From the NCBI GenBank assembly GCA_037389465.1, contig JAZARR010000201.1, positions 744,001-808,000 of the forward strand: a stretch of 64,000 nt of DNA, written 5' to 3'. Below the pieces are notes generated by a model that had not been told where the DNA came from, made no database searches, and worked only from the letters and a program-made list of their open reading frames with translations. The DNA comes from Baylisascaris procyonis (lineage: Eukaryota; Nematoda; Chromadorea; Rhabditida; Ascarididae). This document shows, one piece after another, positions 49,301-56,000 of the stretch (position 1 is its first letter; every line of letters starts with the position of its first letter). Both the position numbers and the translations under genes were made by a program.

Positions 49301-49463
49301 TAAATTTTATCCTCCCTATCCACCATTCTGACCACCGAACGATGTTGACATACCTGCTAGGTAATAATCGATTTTTCAATTTTCAGATGGGAGTGAGAGC
49401 AGCGGTTCAGAGAGCACCGAACAGGCGACCACCGCGAATCAGGTATCGGAATCTCAGTGCTGA
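4509..49463 (+). CDS. syd-1: SYD-1-like presynaptic assembly protein, 17-exon gene (span includes introns)
   Basis: Seen: 17 exons give about 985 residues, close to the just-under-1000 I recall for C. elegans SYD-1. Order (approximate residues): N terminus 1-70; PDZ 80-177; Ser/Pro/Gly-rich linker 177-490, with an EF-hand-like loop near 464; conserved linker with [20 protein letters not shown]2 610-747; RhoGAP-like 750-960; Ser-rich tail. From exon 3 on every junction keeps phase. The exon 2/exon 3 junction does not, so either a tiny exon is missed or one splice site is wrong. Known: SYD-1 acts early in presynaptic assembly, upstream of or alongside SYD-2/liprin-alpha, at the nascent active zone membrane. 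Domain order PDZ-C2-RhoGAP is diagnostic of SYD-1/RhoGAP100F. Odd: the catalytic arginine is absent, one intron is GC-AG, and alternative exons may exist at 19.2 kb and 34.0 kb. Identity is secure; the extreme N terminus is not. Confidence 0.9.
5739..5754. repeat. (TC)n microsatellite
   Basis: Eight TC units. Confidence 0.9.
10700..10812. repeat. Minisatellite, four 28-29 bp units
   Basis: Unit GAGTAGAACCTTTATTTTAA followed by ATCATATG, with scattered substitutions between copies. Confidence 0.85.
13980..14062. repeat. Degenerate AAATAAAC/AAATAAAT repeat
   Basis: Imperfect tetranucleotide tract responsible for a spurious - strand frame. Confidence 0.75.
15082..15190 (+). CDS. syd-1: syd-1 candidate exon 2
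   Basis: Flanked by CTACAG and donor AA|GTATGT. In the phase set by exon 1 it reads [14 protein letters not shown]... to ...GFSARILDK with no stop. The other two frames contain stops (one only at the very end). It ends in phase 2 whereas exon 3 needs phase 0. A missed small exon of 3n+1 bases in 15191-15910, or another donor inside this exon (for example before GTAGTA at 15102), would repair the frame. Confidence 0.5.
15191..15910 (+). other. syd-1 intron 2, where a tiny exon may be missed
   Basis: The exon 2/3 phase conflict requires 3n+1 coding bases here. One candidate follows TAATCATCTAG at about 15382 (13 bases, reading on as KKSHI) but has a poor donor (GTTTTC). Nothing better seen. 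Confidence 0.3.
15911..15957 (+). CDS. syd-1: syd-1 exon 3
   Basis: Acceptor TTGAACAG, donor AC|GTGTCA. Reads [15 protein letters not shown], ending in phase 2 and joining exon 4 in frame. The ATG at 15914 could serve as an alternative start of a slightly shorter protein that still contains the whole PDZ domain. Confidence 0.75.
16045..16176 (+). CDS. syd-1: syd-1 exon 4: first half of PDZ domain
   Basis: Acceptor ATGTTCAG, donor AG|GTGATT. Encodes [20 protein letters not shown] followed by [24 protein letters not shown] occupies the place of the PDZ carboxylate-binding loop (x-Phi-Gly-Phi). It ends in phase 2 inside the PDZ domain. Confidence 0.92.
16177..18579 (+). other. syd-1 intron 4, about 2.4 kb
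   Basis: Splits the PDZ domain. AT-rich, with a 16-bp direct repeat at 16541/16564. No exon seen. Confidence 0.55.
16541..16579. repeat. Short direct repeat AGATCTGCTAGCTGAA x2
   Basis: Identical 16-mers at 16541-16556 and 16564-16579 (period 23) in intron 4. Confidence 0.85.
18580..18774 (+). CDS. syd-1: syd-1 exon 5: second half of PDZ domain
   Basis: Acceptor ATCAATTTAG, donor AG|GTATTA. Encodes [20 protein letters not shown], then [20 protein letters not shown] and a final strand [18 protein letters not shown] is the conserved PDZ beta-strand D/E signature. Phase 2 at both ends. Confidence 0.93.
19240..19288 (+). CDS. syd-1: Candidate alternative exon of syd-1 (phase 2 to 0, like exon 6)
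   Basis: Acceptor ACATCTGCTAG, donor GAG|GTATAT. After exon 5 it reads [15 protein letters not shown]. The frame stays open from 19214 to 19369 beyond both sites, so the whole 52-codon stretch may instead be a fragment of another sequence. Same phases as exon 6; using both would shift frame. Confidence 0.25.
19605..19914. repeat. Direct repeat, two 91-bp copies 219 bp apart
   Basis: Copies 19605-19695 and 19824-19914 differ at two positions (GGATCAC/GAATCAC and GTCAGCT/GTCGGCT). Recent local duplication, or two copies of a dispersed element. Confidence 0.9.
19641..19648. promoter_or_regulatory. CRE palindrome TGACGTCA within direct repeat
   Basis: Perfect CRE in the left copy of the 91-bp repeat. 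The right copy has TGACGTCG at 19860-19867, losing the palindrome. May be chance. Confidence 0.2.
20424..20461. repeat. (AT)n microsatellite
   Basis: About 19 uninterrupted AT units. Confidence 0.97.
24744..24900 (+). CDS. syd-1: syd-1 exon 6: linker
   Basis: Acceptor GATATTTCAG, donor CAG|GTACCT. In the phase left by exon 5 it reads [20 protein letters not shown]..., Ser/Asn-rich, ending LGKKARQQQ in phase 0, with no stop. It lies 6 kb from exon 5 and 10.8 kb from exon 7. Disordered linker by composition; no domain recognised. Confidence 0.85.
25996..26022. repeat. (AT)n microsatellite
   Basis: About 13 AT units flanked on both sides by TGTTTATAT. Confidence 0.95.
30638..30793. repeat. (AAAT)n microsatellite, compound
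   Basis: Three blocks of AAAT units with AAAC variants. Produces a spurious - strand frame of repeated Ile-Tyr-Leu-Phe. Confidence 0.97.
33971..33978. promoter_or_regulatory. Perfect CRE palindrome TGACGTCA
   Basis: Full cAMP-response element in a GC-richer patch inside the 10.8-kb intron, 72 bases upstream of the candidate alternative start codon at 34043. CREB-type bZIP factors (CRH-1 in C. elegans) bind this palindrome. Use in vivo is inference. Confidence 0.35.
34001..34026. repeat. (TCTG)n microsatellite
   Basis: TGTCTGTGTG followed by four TCTG units, just upstream of the candidate alternative first exon. A shorter TCTG tract lies near 32815. Confidence 0.85.
34041..34090 (+). CDS. 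syd-1: Candidate alternative first exon of syd-1 (PDZ-less isoform)
   Basis: Acceptor GACAGTTTTAG at 34031-34040, ATG at 34043, open to [16 protein letters not shown], donor AAT|GTACAC in phase 0, exactly what exon 7 needs. It lies in a GC-richer patch with a CRE upstream. If used, the protein would lack the PDZ domain and start in the linker. Small, so chance is possible. Confidence 0.3.
35677..35904 (+). CDS. syd-1: syd-1 exon 7: linker
   Basis: Acceptor GATTTGAG, donor CAG|GTGCCA; phase 0 at both ends. Reads [20 protein letters not shown], later [20 protein letters not shown] and [15 protein letters not shown]. Strong coding composition against the AT-rich flanks. Basic, Ser/Pro-rich linker between PDZ and C2. 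The frame stays open to 36063 past the donor, but that part looks intronic. Confidence 0.85.
36674..37110 (+). CDS. syd-1: syd-1 exon 8: Pro/Gly-rich linker
   Basis: Largest exon. Acceptor CTTTTTGAG (the same TTTGAG type as exon 7), donor AG|GTTTTC; phase 0 to phase 2. Contains [38 protein letters not shown] and [23 protein letters not shown] and SLPRRRAVS look like basic phosphorylation or 14-3-3-type contexts (inference). No folded domain recognised. Confidence 0.9.
37111..38945 (+). other. syd-1 intron 8, about 1.8 kb
   Basis: No exon seen. Contains three GACTCCACTT units at 37883-37928. Confidence 0.55.
37883..37928. repeat. Three GACTCCACTT units
   Basis: TTGACTCCACTTATT, TTGACTCCACTTGCAGT and TCGACTCCACTTATT in tandem within intron 8. 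Confidence 0.75.
38946..39058 (+). CDS. syd-1: syd-1 exon 9: contains an EF-hand-like loop
   Basis: Acceptor AATATCTAG, donor AGGG|GTATGC; phase 2 to phase 1. Reads [20 protein letters not shown] and then [31 protein letters not shown] matches the canonical 12-residue EF-hand calcium loop at positions 1, 3, 5, 6, 8, 9 and 12, but the flanks lack a clear helix pair. Confidence 0.88.
40023..40258 (+). CDS. syd-1: syd-1 exon 10: linker before C2
   Basis: Acceptor CAAATTTAG, donor CAA|GTAAAA; phase 1 to phase 0. Includes [20 protein letters not shown] and [20 protein letters not shown], then an Arg/Ser-rich stretch. The low proportion of low-complexity residues suggests a conserved segment specific to SYD-1. 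Confidence 0.92.
41449..41607 (+). CDS. syd-1: syd-1 exon 11: start of C2 domain
   Basis: Acceptor CGAATTGTAG, donor CAG|GTAAAT; phase 0 at both ends. Starts [20 protein letters not shown] and ends [19 protein letters not shown], continued by IIEGRGL in exon 12, is the first beta strand of a C2 domain. Confidence 0.92.
42091..42127. repeat. (CT)n microsatellite
   Basis: CT units with a single interruption, in intron 11. Confidence 0.95.
42762..42973 (+). CDS. syd-1: syd-1 exon 12: core of C2 domain
   Basis: Acceptor ATACGTTTAG, donor AG|GTACTT; phase 0 to phase 2. Reads [40 protein letters not shown] and then [20 protein letters not shown]. The aspartates of a calcium-binding C2 are missing: the first loop has KAFTEEM instead of sDPYvk, and the third loop has YSWHPQFRH instead of D-x-D. 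Calcium-independent by inspection. Confidence 0.93.
43383..43550 (+). CDS. syd-1: syd-1 exon 13: end of C2 domain
   Basis: Acceptor ATAATTGCAG, donor AG|GTTTGT; phase 2 at both ends. Reads [20 protein letters not shown], then [33 protein letters not shown] is the last C2 strand, as in Munc13- and RASAL-type C2 domains. Confidence 0.92.
43788..43839. repeat. Tandem 24-bp repeat next to exon 14 acceptor
   Basis: AGATCYTTAATKACCGTAAT plus GAAT at 43788-43811 and 43816-43839, ending 10 bases before the acceptor AG. Confidence 0.8.
43850..43980 (+). CDS. syd-1: syd-1 exon 14: start of RhoGAP-like domain
   Basis: Acceptor ATCTTATAG, donor C|GTTAGT; phase 2 to phase 1. Reads [20 protein letters not shown], then [26 protein letters not shown] is the standard opening of a RhoGAP domain. 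The codon that would lead into the catalytic loop is split over the exon 14/15 junction. Confidence 0.95.
44587..44855 (+). CDS. syd-1: syd-1 exon 15: RhoGAP-like core
   Basis: Acceptor GCATTTTTTAG; starts phase 1 and ends phase 0. Encodes [20 protein letters not shown] after [22 protein letters not shown] is the conserved second RhoGAP block. It ends DCLPTPNK, then GCAAGT: only a GC donor keeps the frame into [10 protein letters not shown] of exon 16. The catalytic Arg of G-[IL]-[FY]-R-x-x-G is Ile here. Confidence 0.95.
45256..45496 (+). CDS. syd-1: syd-1 exon 16: end of RhoGAP-like domain
   Basis: Acceptor TATTATTATAG, donor A|GTAAGT (perfect consensus); phase 0 to phase 1. Reads [20 protein letters not shown] and [20 protein letters not shown]. 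The usual RhoGAP sequence ...MtaxNLaivfgPtL... is diverged here. Ends [12 protein letters not shown]. Confidence 0.94.
45497..49386 (+). other. syd-1 intron 16, about 3.9 kb
   Basis: First part T-rich like other syd-1 introns. From about 46.15 to 47.8 kb the + strand becomes A-rich, with a TTTA microsatellite at the border. No gene recognised; an 80-codon frame ends at 48069 but has no family match or splice context. Confidence 0.45.
46343..46393. repeat. (TTTA)n microsatellite
   Basis: About 12-13 uninterrupted ATTT units. Confidence 0.97.
49387..49463 (+). CDS. syd-1: syd-1 exon 17: terminal exon and stop
   Basis: Acceptor CAATTTTCAG. In the phase left by exon 16 it reads [18 protein letters not shown], then VSESQC and TGA at 49461-49463. 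A second frame is also open, but it would need a weaker donor (GTCAGT) in exon 16. A possible internal donor CAG|GTATCG at 49443 could allow another C terminus. A poly(A) signal lies 334 bases past the stop. Confidence 0.75.
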
Positions 49464-49796
49464 GTGATAATCCATAAAAATTTCTCTCATTTTCACGTCT
49501 ACTGCCATTTCTGACGGCTCTTCATTTCACATACTGCCTAATTGAGGCCTATTCACTCAACAACTCAAATGGTGCCAGAATTGCTCTGATAATTTTTTTT
49601 TAAATTTATTTATTTATTTCTTTTTTTTTGGATTGGTTTATATGTGATCTCATCTGTTGATCTCTTAAATGTTGTTGTCCTTTGTGCTTTTGTTTTTTAT
49701 TTTCGTTTTTCTATTCGTTATCACTTTAAACCTCCATTGCCACGCATATTTTAGATAGATCGTTTAATCGATTTAATATAGGCTGAAAAATTGAAG

Positions 49797-49802
49797 AATA
49801 AA
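49797..49802 (+). promoter_or_regulatory. Poly(A) signal AATAAA (syd-1)
   Basis: First AATAAA after the syd-1 stop, 334 bases downstream. A CATAAA variant occurs earlier near 49472. Confidence 0.5.
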
Positions 49803-50597
49803 AAAGTTACTTGTTCTGCTGCTGGTCCTTTCGCAAATGAGAGGCACGTATTTCATTTCGTTGCCCTAAAAACATATAATATGCTGGCCCCACTATAACA
49901 ACTATAAAGAAAGTGTCCCTTTCCCCTCCCATCCTCCATTCGGTGAAGTCCTGGTTGCTTGAAACACTGTCAGTATTAGTGAAAAAAGGCTGCTTTTTGT
50001 ACTATGAATAAGCAGTAAAGCAGCACGTAAACAGATGGAATAGGGGTTGGAGGGAGTCTTCCTTTCAGAATATCAGAAAAAAATGTATATTCCCTAGCTT
50101 TCGTCACCTAATACATACACGAAGATAACACATGATGGCAATTTTGTGTACATTTTAGCACTCCATACTTACCAGCTACATTATATGTACAATGCAAAAT
50201 TTTTGTTGCGATTTCTCGGGTTCTTTTAAGATAATTAAATCACTTCATCGCTAAAATGCTCCGATGGAGTGTACCTTATGCTTACGGCACACCAAGCTTA
50301 CGGTAAGAAAGAATCCTTGAAAGAGGTGATCCCTAATCTCATCGAGGAGTCCTTTGCAGACGTCTTTGAGTGGCTAATCAATAGAAGCACCTCATGGTGG
50401 TTTGGTTTGCAAATGTGACATAATGAACAACTGAATTCAACAGCAAGAATCCTATTTATCTTAAAATAATGAAACCTCAAGCTCGAAATCACACTAAAAA
50501 AGAGTTGTTTGCAAAAGGGAATCACCTGCAAGGTATATGAAATGTGAAATTCTCATTAATCAAGTATCCGAATAAAATCACTTTATAAAAAAATAAT

Positions 50598-50655
50598 CGA
50601 GTGCTAGTTGTCAAGTACATTCACCTTGCTGAATATACTTGACAACTAGCATTCG
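50598..50655. repeat. Inverted repeat: 26-bp arms, 6-base loop
   Basis: Left arm 50598-50623 and right arm 50630-50655 pair at 24 of 26 positions, plus one G-U. The core TGCTAGTTGTCAAGTA is perfectly complementary to TACTTGACAACTAGCA. The loop is CCTTGC. Could be a palindromic element, a small hairpin RNA source, or a transcription-pausing structure between convergent genes. Confidence 0.8.
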
Positions 50656-51572
50656 AATATTCTCGCTTTCTAAAATCATCGCTAAACTTTCTAAGTTTGC
50701 TTCCTCTTTTTAAACGAATAAAATGAGAAAAGTTTTTACGGCACTAGTGCTAGATAGATGCTTTTGCGATGAGTTTGGAAGCATTGTGAACGACAGTGAA
50801 GAATCACGACGTTTTAAATCGTAAGCATTGGATCATCTTGTGTCATTATATTCGTTTTTCAATTCTTTGATCTCTGAGAGATGTGAATATACGGAAAGAC
50901 TTATATAATCGATAACGGCAATTGAAAAAGCAGGTGTAGAGGAATTAATGATTTCTGAGAGTCTTTTCCAAATAAAGGGCATGAAATTTTGAAAGCTTAT
51001 GTGGGAAATTTTGCAATTACAATGGTAGGTAGATGCACGTAAAATGCGGTCTAACTTTAAAGGTTTTTACATCCTCAGCGGAGAATGAAGGTGATTTGGC
51101 ATGAGCAGCTAAGTCTAGACGAAAGAGAGTGCCTTAACCATAAAATAATCCAAAAAAACCTCCTTGATTGATTGCTCTAGTCTTAGCGATGCAACTTGCA
51201 AATACATTGCACTTTTGCACACCGATCAAAACTTCTCGACTTTTGAATATAAATGAGGGAACTTGAAATATATGCATATAAAGCGACTATATAAAAGCTA
51301 CTTATATAAAATGAAGCTCCTTTCTGCATATTCTAACAAGAAGAAATCGCTCGTTATGCCATTAAAAATGAGCCAAGAAAGTTCGTGGTTCCCTTGTGAT
51401 GCAGTTATTTTCAAGACCAGTTCATCATTTTTCTTTGTGAATCTGGAACTGAGCATGAGCCAGTTTTTGAGCCCTCAGATAATCTTGGCTATGTTTTTGT
51501 TTGAAACGTTTCGAAATATAGAATAGCTCAGGTTGGAGTGCATTTCGATGCAAAAAAAAAATTTTTTTTTTT

Positions 51573-51690
51573 GACGTAACTAAAGAAAATTTCTGATATA
51601 ACTAAAAAAAATTGACATAACTTCTTCCGATCGAAAATTTTCTGATATTCAAAACTTCAAAAATATTGCGCTGACATAACTAAATAAGAT
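51573..51690. repeat. Degenerate TGACATAACTAAA repeats
   Basis: Four related units (GACGTAACTAAA, GATATAACTAAA, GACATAACTT, GACATAACTAAA) in about 120 bp. Confidence 0.6.
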
Positions 51691-52915
51691 GTTACAAGGA
51701 GATTTTACCCCTAAGCAACAAAATAAGTGATAAATTTCCTACTTACTTATTTAGGCAAATAATTATTCAAGTAAAATCAAAAAGTCGTCCACTTACGGTC
51801 ATTATTACACCTAATCACTCGTTTTATAGGAAGAGTGCATAGTTGGATTTTGCTATGCTTCGTTTCCAGCGTCTACTTTTAATGCTCATTAGATAAATTT
51901 GTTGAACATTCATATTGACATAAAACATTTCGTCAAGAAAACTCATGCTCAGAAATATGAGAACTGCCACTTGAGGTTGCTAATAAAGCATTGTCGGAAG
52001 TAGCGTGACGATATTCCAATTCGCATATCAACACATAATGCGGTAGTAACTCACATCAAGCATCAGCTCTAACTCATGTATCTGTAATTGAAAAGGGTTG
52101 AAGGTAATAGCAGTGCATTCCTCCAATTTTTTCATCAAATTATTCAGTCTCGAAAATTCACAACTAATAGTATAAGATACACAATCACGCATATGTATTC
52201 TAATTTATCGGTCGCCCAAATAAATATTATACAATGATTGAATTTTCGAGAAGAGGATTTATTAATTTAAAGTTTTTGTGAGGTGTTTTGTATCGAAATT
52301 GCAACTAGTATAGAAGTAAAATTAGAATCAAACTTATAATAGGGAGTTCGCAACGACACAATTATAGTGATGATTTAATCTGGCAAAGATAACTGGATTG
52401 AAATGGCCCTAGAATGGCTACCCAATCAACCATCCCAACGAATTATAAAGTATGAATCTGAAGTACGTAAAAATGCAGCTCGATCGGATAAGAAATGTTC
52501 GCAGATTTGCTGGTACGTTTGAGCGTCTACAACCAATTTATGGAATTGACGGCTCAACTTGAAGAATAGTGGACGAGACTATAGTGGGGATTATATCCAT
52601 CAAATCTCTTAAATCTAACTTCAACGTCTTCAAAGTTGAAATTATCAGACAAACACGTCCAAACATACAAACGCACAGACATGACCGTATCGTAATACTC
52701 GTCAAAATTGTAAACACAAAGATTTTAGACGATAAGACTACGTATTCCTCCAGCATAAGCAACAACTTTCGGTACAAAAATTGCAAAACGGCCTTGCTAA
52801 ACCGGTTCGCGTAAACACAGATTAATCGGTTAAAGTAAACAACCACCATCTTACATAATTCGATGTGACATCCTCATCTCAAATAATATCAGACGAATAC
52901 AGCAGTGATGAAGTA

Positions 52916-52921
52916 TTTATT
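52916..52921 (-). promoter_or_regulatory. Poly(A) signal AATAAA (PDZ gene)
   Basis: AATAAA on the - strand 52 bases past the candidate stop at 52973. Its spacing supports the terminal exon on this strand. Confidence 0.55.
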
Positions 52922-52972
52922 ATGACAGTCGTCTATAAAAAAATAAGTAATATTGTCAGAAAGATGTGATTT

Positions 52973-53035
52973 TCATTTCTCTTCAGTGGTGCGTAAAGTG
53001 CATTCAGTGCCTTCGCTAGTAGCCGATGCCGATAT
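52973..53035 (-). CDS. PDZ gene candidate terminal exon
   Basis: Acceptor GATTTATTCAG; in phase 0 reads ISASATSEGTECTLRTTEEK then TGA. AATAAA (52921 to 52916) follows 52 bases later, a normal nematode spacing. The opposite strand of this stretch also has an acceptor and an open frame, so strand assignment is not certain; an exon between this one and exon D may have been missed. Confidence 0.5.
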   Translation of the reverse strand: MSASATSEGTECTLRTTEEK

Positions 53036-56000
53036 CTGAATAAATCAGAGGATTAGTGCTCTTCTTTACTGAAACACTAGTCTTCACTATATTAGCCATC
53101 GTTGGCCATAGACAGAATGTCTAGTGCTTTCCATTCCCATCCCTTTCTCCACCTTCCAGCTGTACAATCCTCTCGTTGGCGACATTTTCGAGGTTGTTAT
53201 GCATTGTGGATTCTAGGACACATTTTGAAAAAGATATGAATGCAAGAAAAAGCGTAGGTGGAAACAACTCAAAAATACTATTGCACTAAAGCAGCTATAT
53301 GATGTACGCAATTTAAAAATATTGAAATGCAAATTGCTTGGATAGGCACGATCTCTGCGTTGCCAATTGCTCTTTATTAAAAAATAAGATGCGCAATATT
53401 ACCTTCACCGTTTAGGTGAACTCACAGCTCAAGCGAAACAGTGAAGAAAACAGCTCTTAATGCAACACTAGGTTTCGGCATGCAAATGAGACAAGTTCCC
53501 CGATCATAAAGCATCTACAATAACCTACTTAAACGTCTAAAACTCTTGAAGAATTTGATAGATCAGCTGAATATTTCGTAGAAGATGTCCTCCTTTGGCT
53601 TAGAATACGCCTACTAAGTTCTGTGCCTTTACCTCTAGCTACTTAAGAATTGAAGCAATTGGGCAGACAAAAAGCACGCTCTCACAAACATGCATAAAAA
53701 TGATTCTATCACAATGGGCTTTCCCAAATGCAAAATTCGCAAAACACTTCCGGAAGAGGAAACTCAGCCAAGCAACTTTTTCGAGCAAATTTTCTCGCCA
53801 ACGACAATGCAAGCGATTTAATCAATATCTCGGAAATAAAATGGAGAATTTCGCAAAAAAGCACCAATCCTGCCGTAAGAGGGTTTTGTAGATTTGCATA
53901 CTTTGGTTTCAGGAGGGTTCATAATCAAGGATCTATTCAGAATGCGGAGAAAAAGGTTGTGAATCCTTAGCATTTGGATATGTCAGTGGCCTTGAATGGG
54001 TTATATCAGTCGAAATGTAGAGTTAGAGCTTTTCAGGGTTTTGAATTGTTGAACATACACAGACAAACATACGCATAGAAACACGTATATATCTGAAGAC
54101 ATACATATCGTTAAGTGTTCTATCTGCACAACCACAAATGTAGGCGTAATTCGGTCAGAAGCTATCGACAACAAATAGAGTGGAAGATATGGTTGCAGCG
54201 ATGAGAATAAATTTAGAGAGCAGCTCACCCGAGCCCTCTGATCGGCAGACATTTTTGCCCATTTACGTTTTTCACGAGGCGCTGTAGAGGATGTTCGAGT
54301 AGTCGCCGATTTGAGTGCATCTTTGGCCCAACATTTTGCTTCACTTGACTCTGGGCGCTCCACAATAAAGCTTACCTTAACGATTACTTTTGAAATTAAA
54401 GCAGTAAATTTCCTACTTCATTAAGAGAACCCCATCCCTCCAATTAAACGGTGGGGTGTTGAGCGCAAAAGATAACGTCGCTTCCGACTCGGTTCTTTCC
54501 GATCCTTATATCCACAGCAATGACGACTCGATCTCAAGCGACGACTCTTCGTTAGGAAGGTTTAGAAAAGAACAAGTGCAATGCAGATGCATACTTTATT
54601 CCAGCTGTGCTTATTGAATCGCAGCGCGTCCAATTTATTGCTATACTTGTTACAACCCTACCTATAACTCTTGAAAGGGACATGAATTGCGTTGTGCAGC
54701 AATACAATTGTAATGTTTAACCTTTTTGTTTTTCTTTATAGCGGTGACCATTTCTCTCTTGGCGTCCTCTCTATTTGTTAGCGCTTTCCCATCCACATCG
54801 ATTAAGCGATCACCAATCTGTATAGAAGGAGCATTTTCAGCTAGAGGCTGCATCGGGAATGATTTCTTATAAATTGATGTCATGAAACATTAAAATTATG
54901 TTGCGAAATCAATCGGACTTTCAACACAGTCCGAATACATACGTCTCGATCATGAAATCGAACCGAAGATGGACCTCGAAAAAACTAGTAGATTCAAAGT
55001 AGTCAGGTTTTTGAGGAAGTACTTGAATATCTTCACTCTACACTTGTTAAAAAGTGAAGTTGAAAGAGTTTCGCCGAATTAGTGCGGCCACTCGTGTGCT
55101 TTACTATACGAAATCTAAATTATTATCGAACAAGATCAATCAGGTCTCATTTAAATTCAACATTTCGACAAAGAATTCATCGAACTGCGCAATTTTTGAA
55201 ACGGAAATATACATTTACAAGAGCAATATCGCTATTTCATCGTTCCTGCTTATTTGAATACTGCCTCGTTGAATTTCTATTCAGCCACTTTTTTCTTCAT
55301 TATACTACAACCAATTCTAAACAAAATCATTTACGATGCAAACTATTCATGCTGTTCTCATGATTTATCCTCTCCTTACATTGACGCTGAAATATGTATA
55401 AATTGAACTTAACATGATTTATGAAATTCGGTAAGCAAGTTGCATCCCAACAAGGTGAATATAAGAATCAACCTAATTATAGCCTCAGATGCAAAGGTCG
55501 TGAATGTATGATTTTTATGCATAGCCGCATGATTGCAATAACAAAGTATTTGATAGTTTTTTAAATTATTAGAATCACTTCTAGAAGAGAATGGCTCACC
55601 GTTGATCGAGCAAGTTTCGAAAAGCCTATATTTTATCAGTTATTCGCTTCCTGTTGTCTTCAGCTTATATCCGTAATGAAGTCAATCTATATGAACTAAA
55701 CTCCTCATCTCGGCCCCATGAGACAAAAGTTATCAATTATCAATTTATCAATCAACTTATCAGTGATCAATTTAAATGAGAAAAAAGTAACCCTAAGTTG
55801 TTCGGCGCATAGAGATGAAGGATCAAGTTTAGAAACGACGATAAACTTTTCGAAAGCTTTAATGATTAGACCAAATCGTGAGCCTCGACGCCATTCAATC
55901 TGTACGAAATGATACGAGAATCCTTCACGACGAGTGAACAAATGGGCACGTTCCTGAATCAACACATTTAATTGTAATCAAATTTAAAGTGGATATGTCG

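Larger units (their letters stand above)
49464..52972. other. Convergent intergenic region between syd-1 and the PDZ gene
   Basis: Holds the syd-1 3'UTR, the hairpin at 50598-50655 and TAACTAAA repeats near 51573. On the - strand a 27-base exon-like unit (52065-52091, IHELELMLD, consensus GTGAGT donor) has no partner. Short frames elsewhere are unsupported. Confidence 0.45.

Noticed and set aside
53728..53970. 80-codon plus-strand frame with good-looking composition (QNSQNTSGRGNSAK...)
   Set aside because: The minus strand is open over much of the same stretch, there is no family match, and it sits in an intron of the PDZ gene; kept only as a note.
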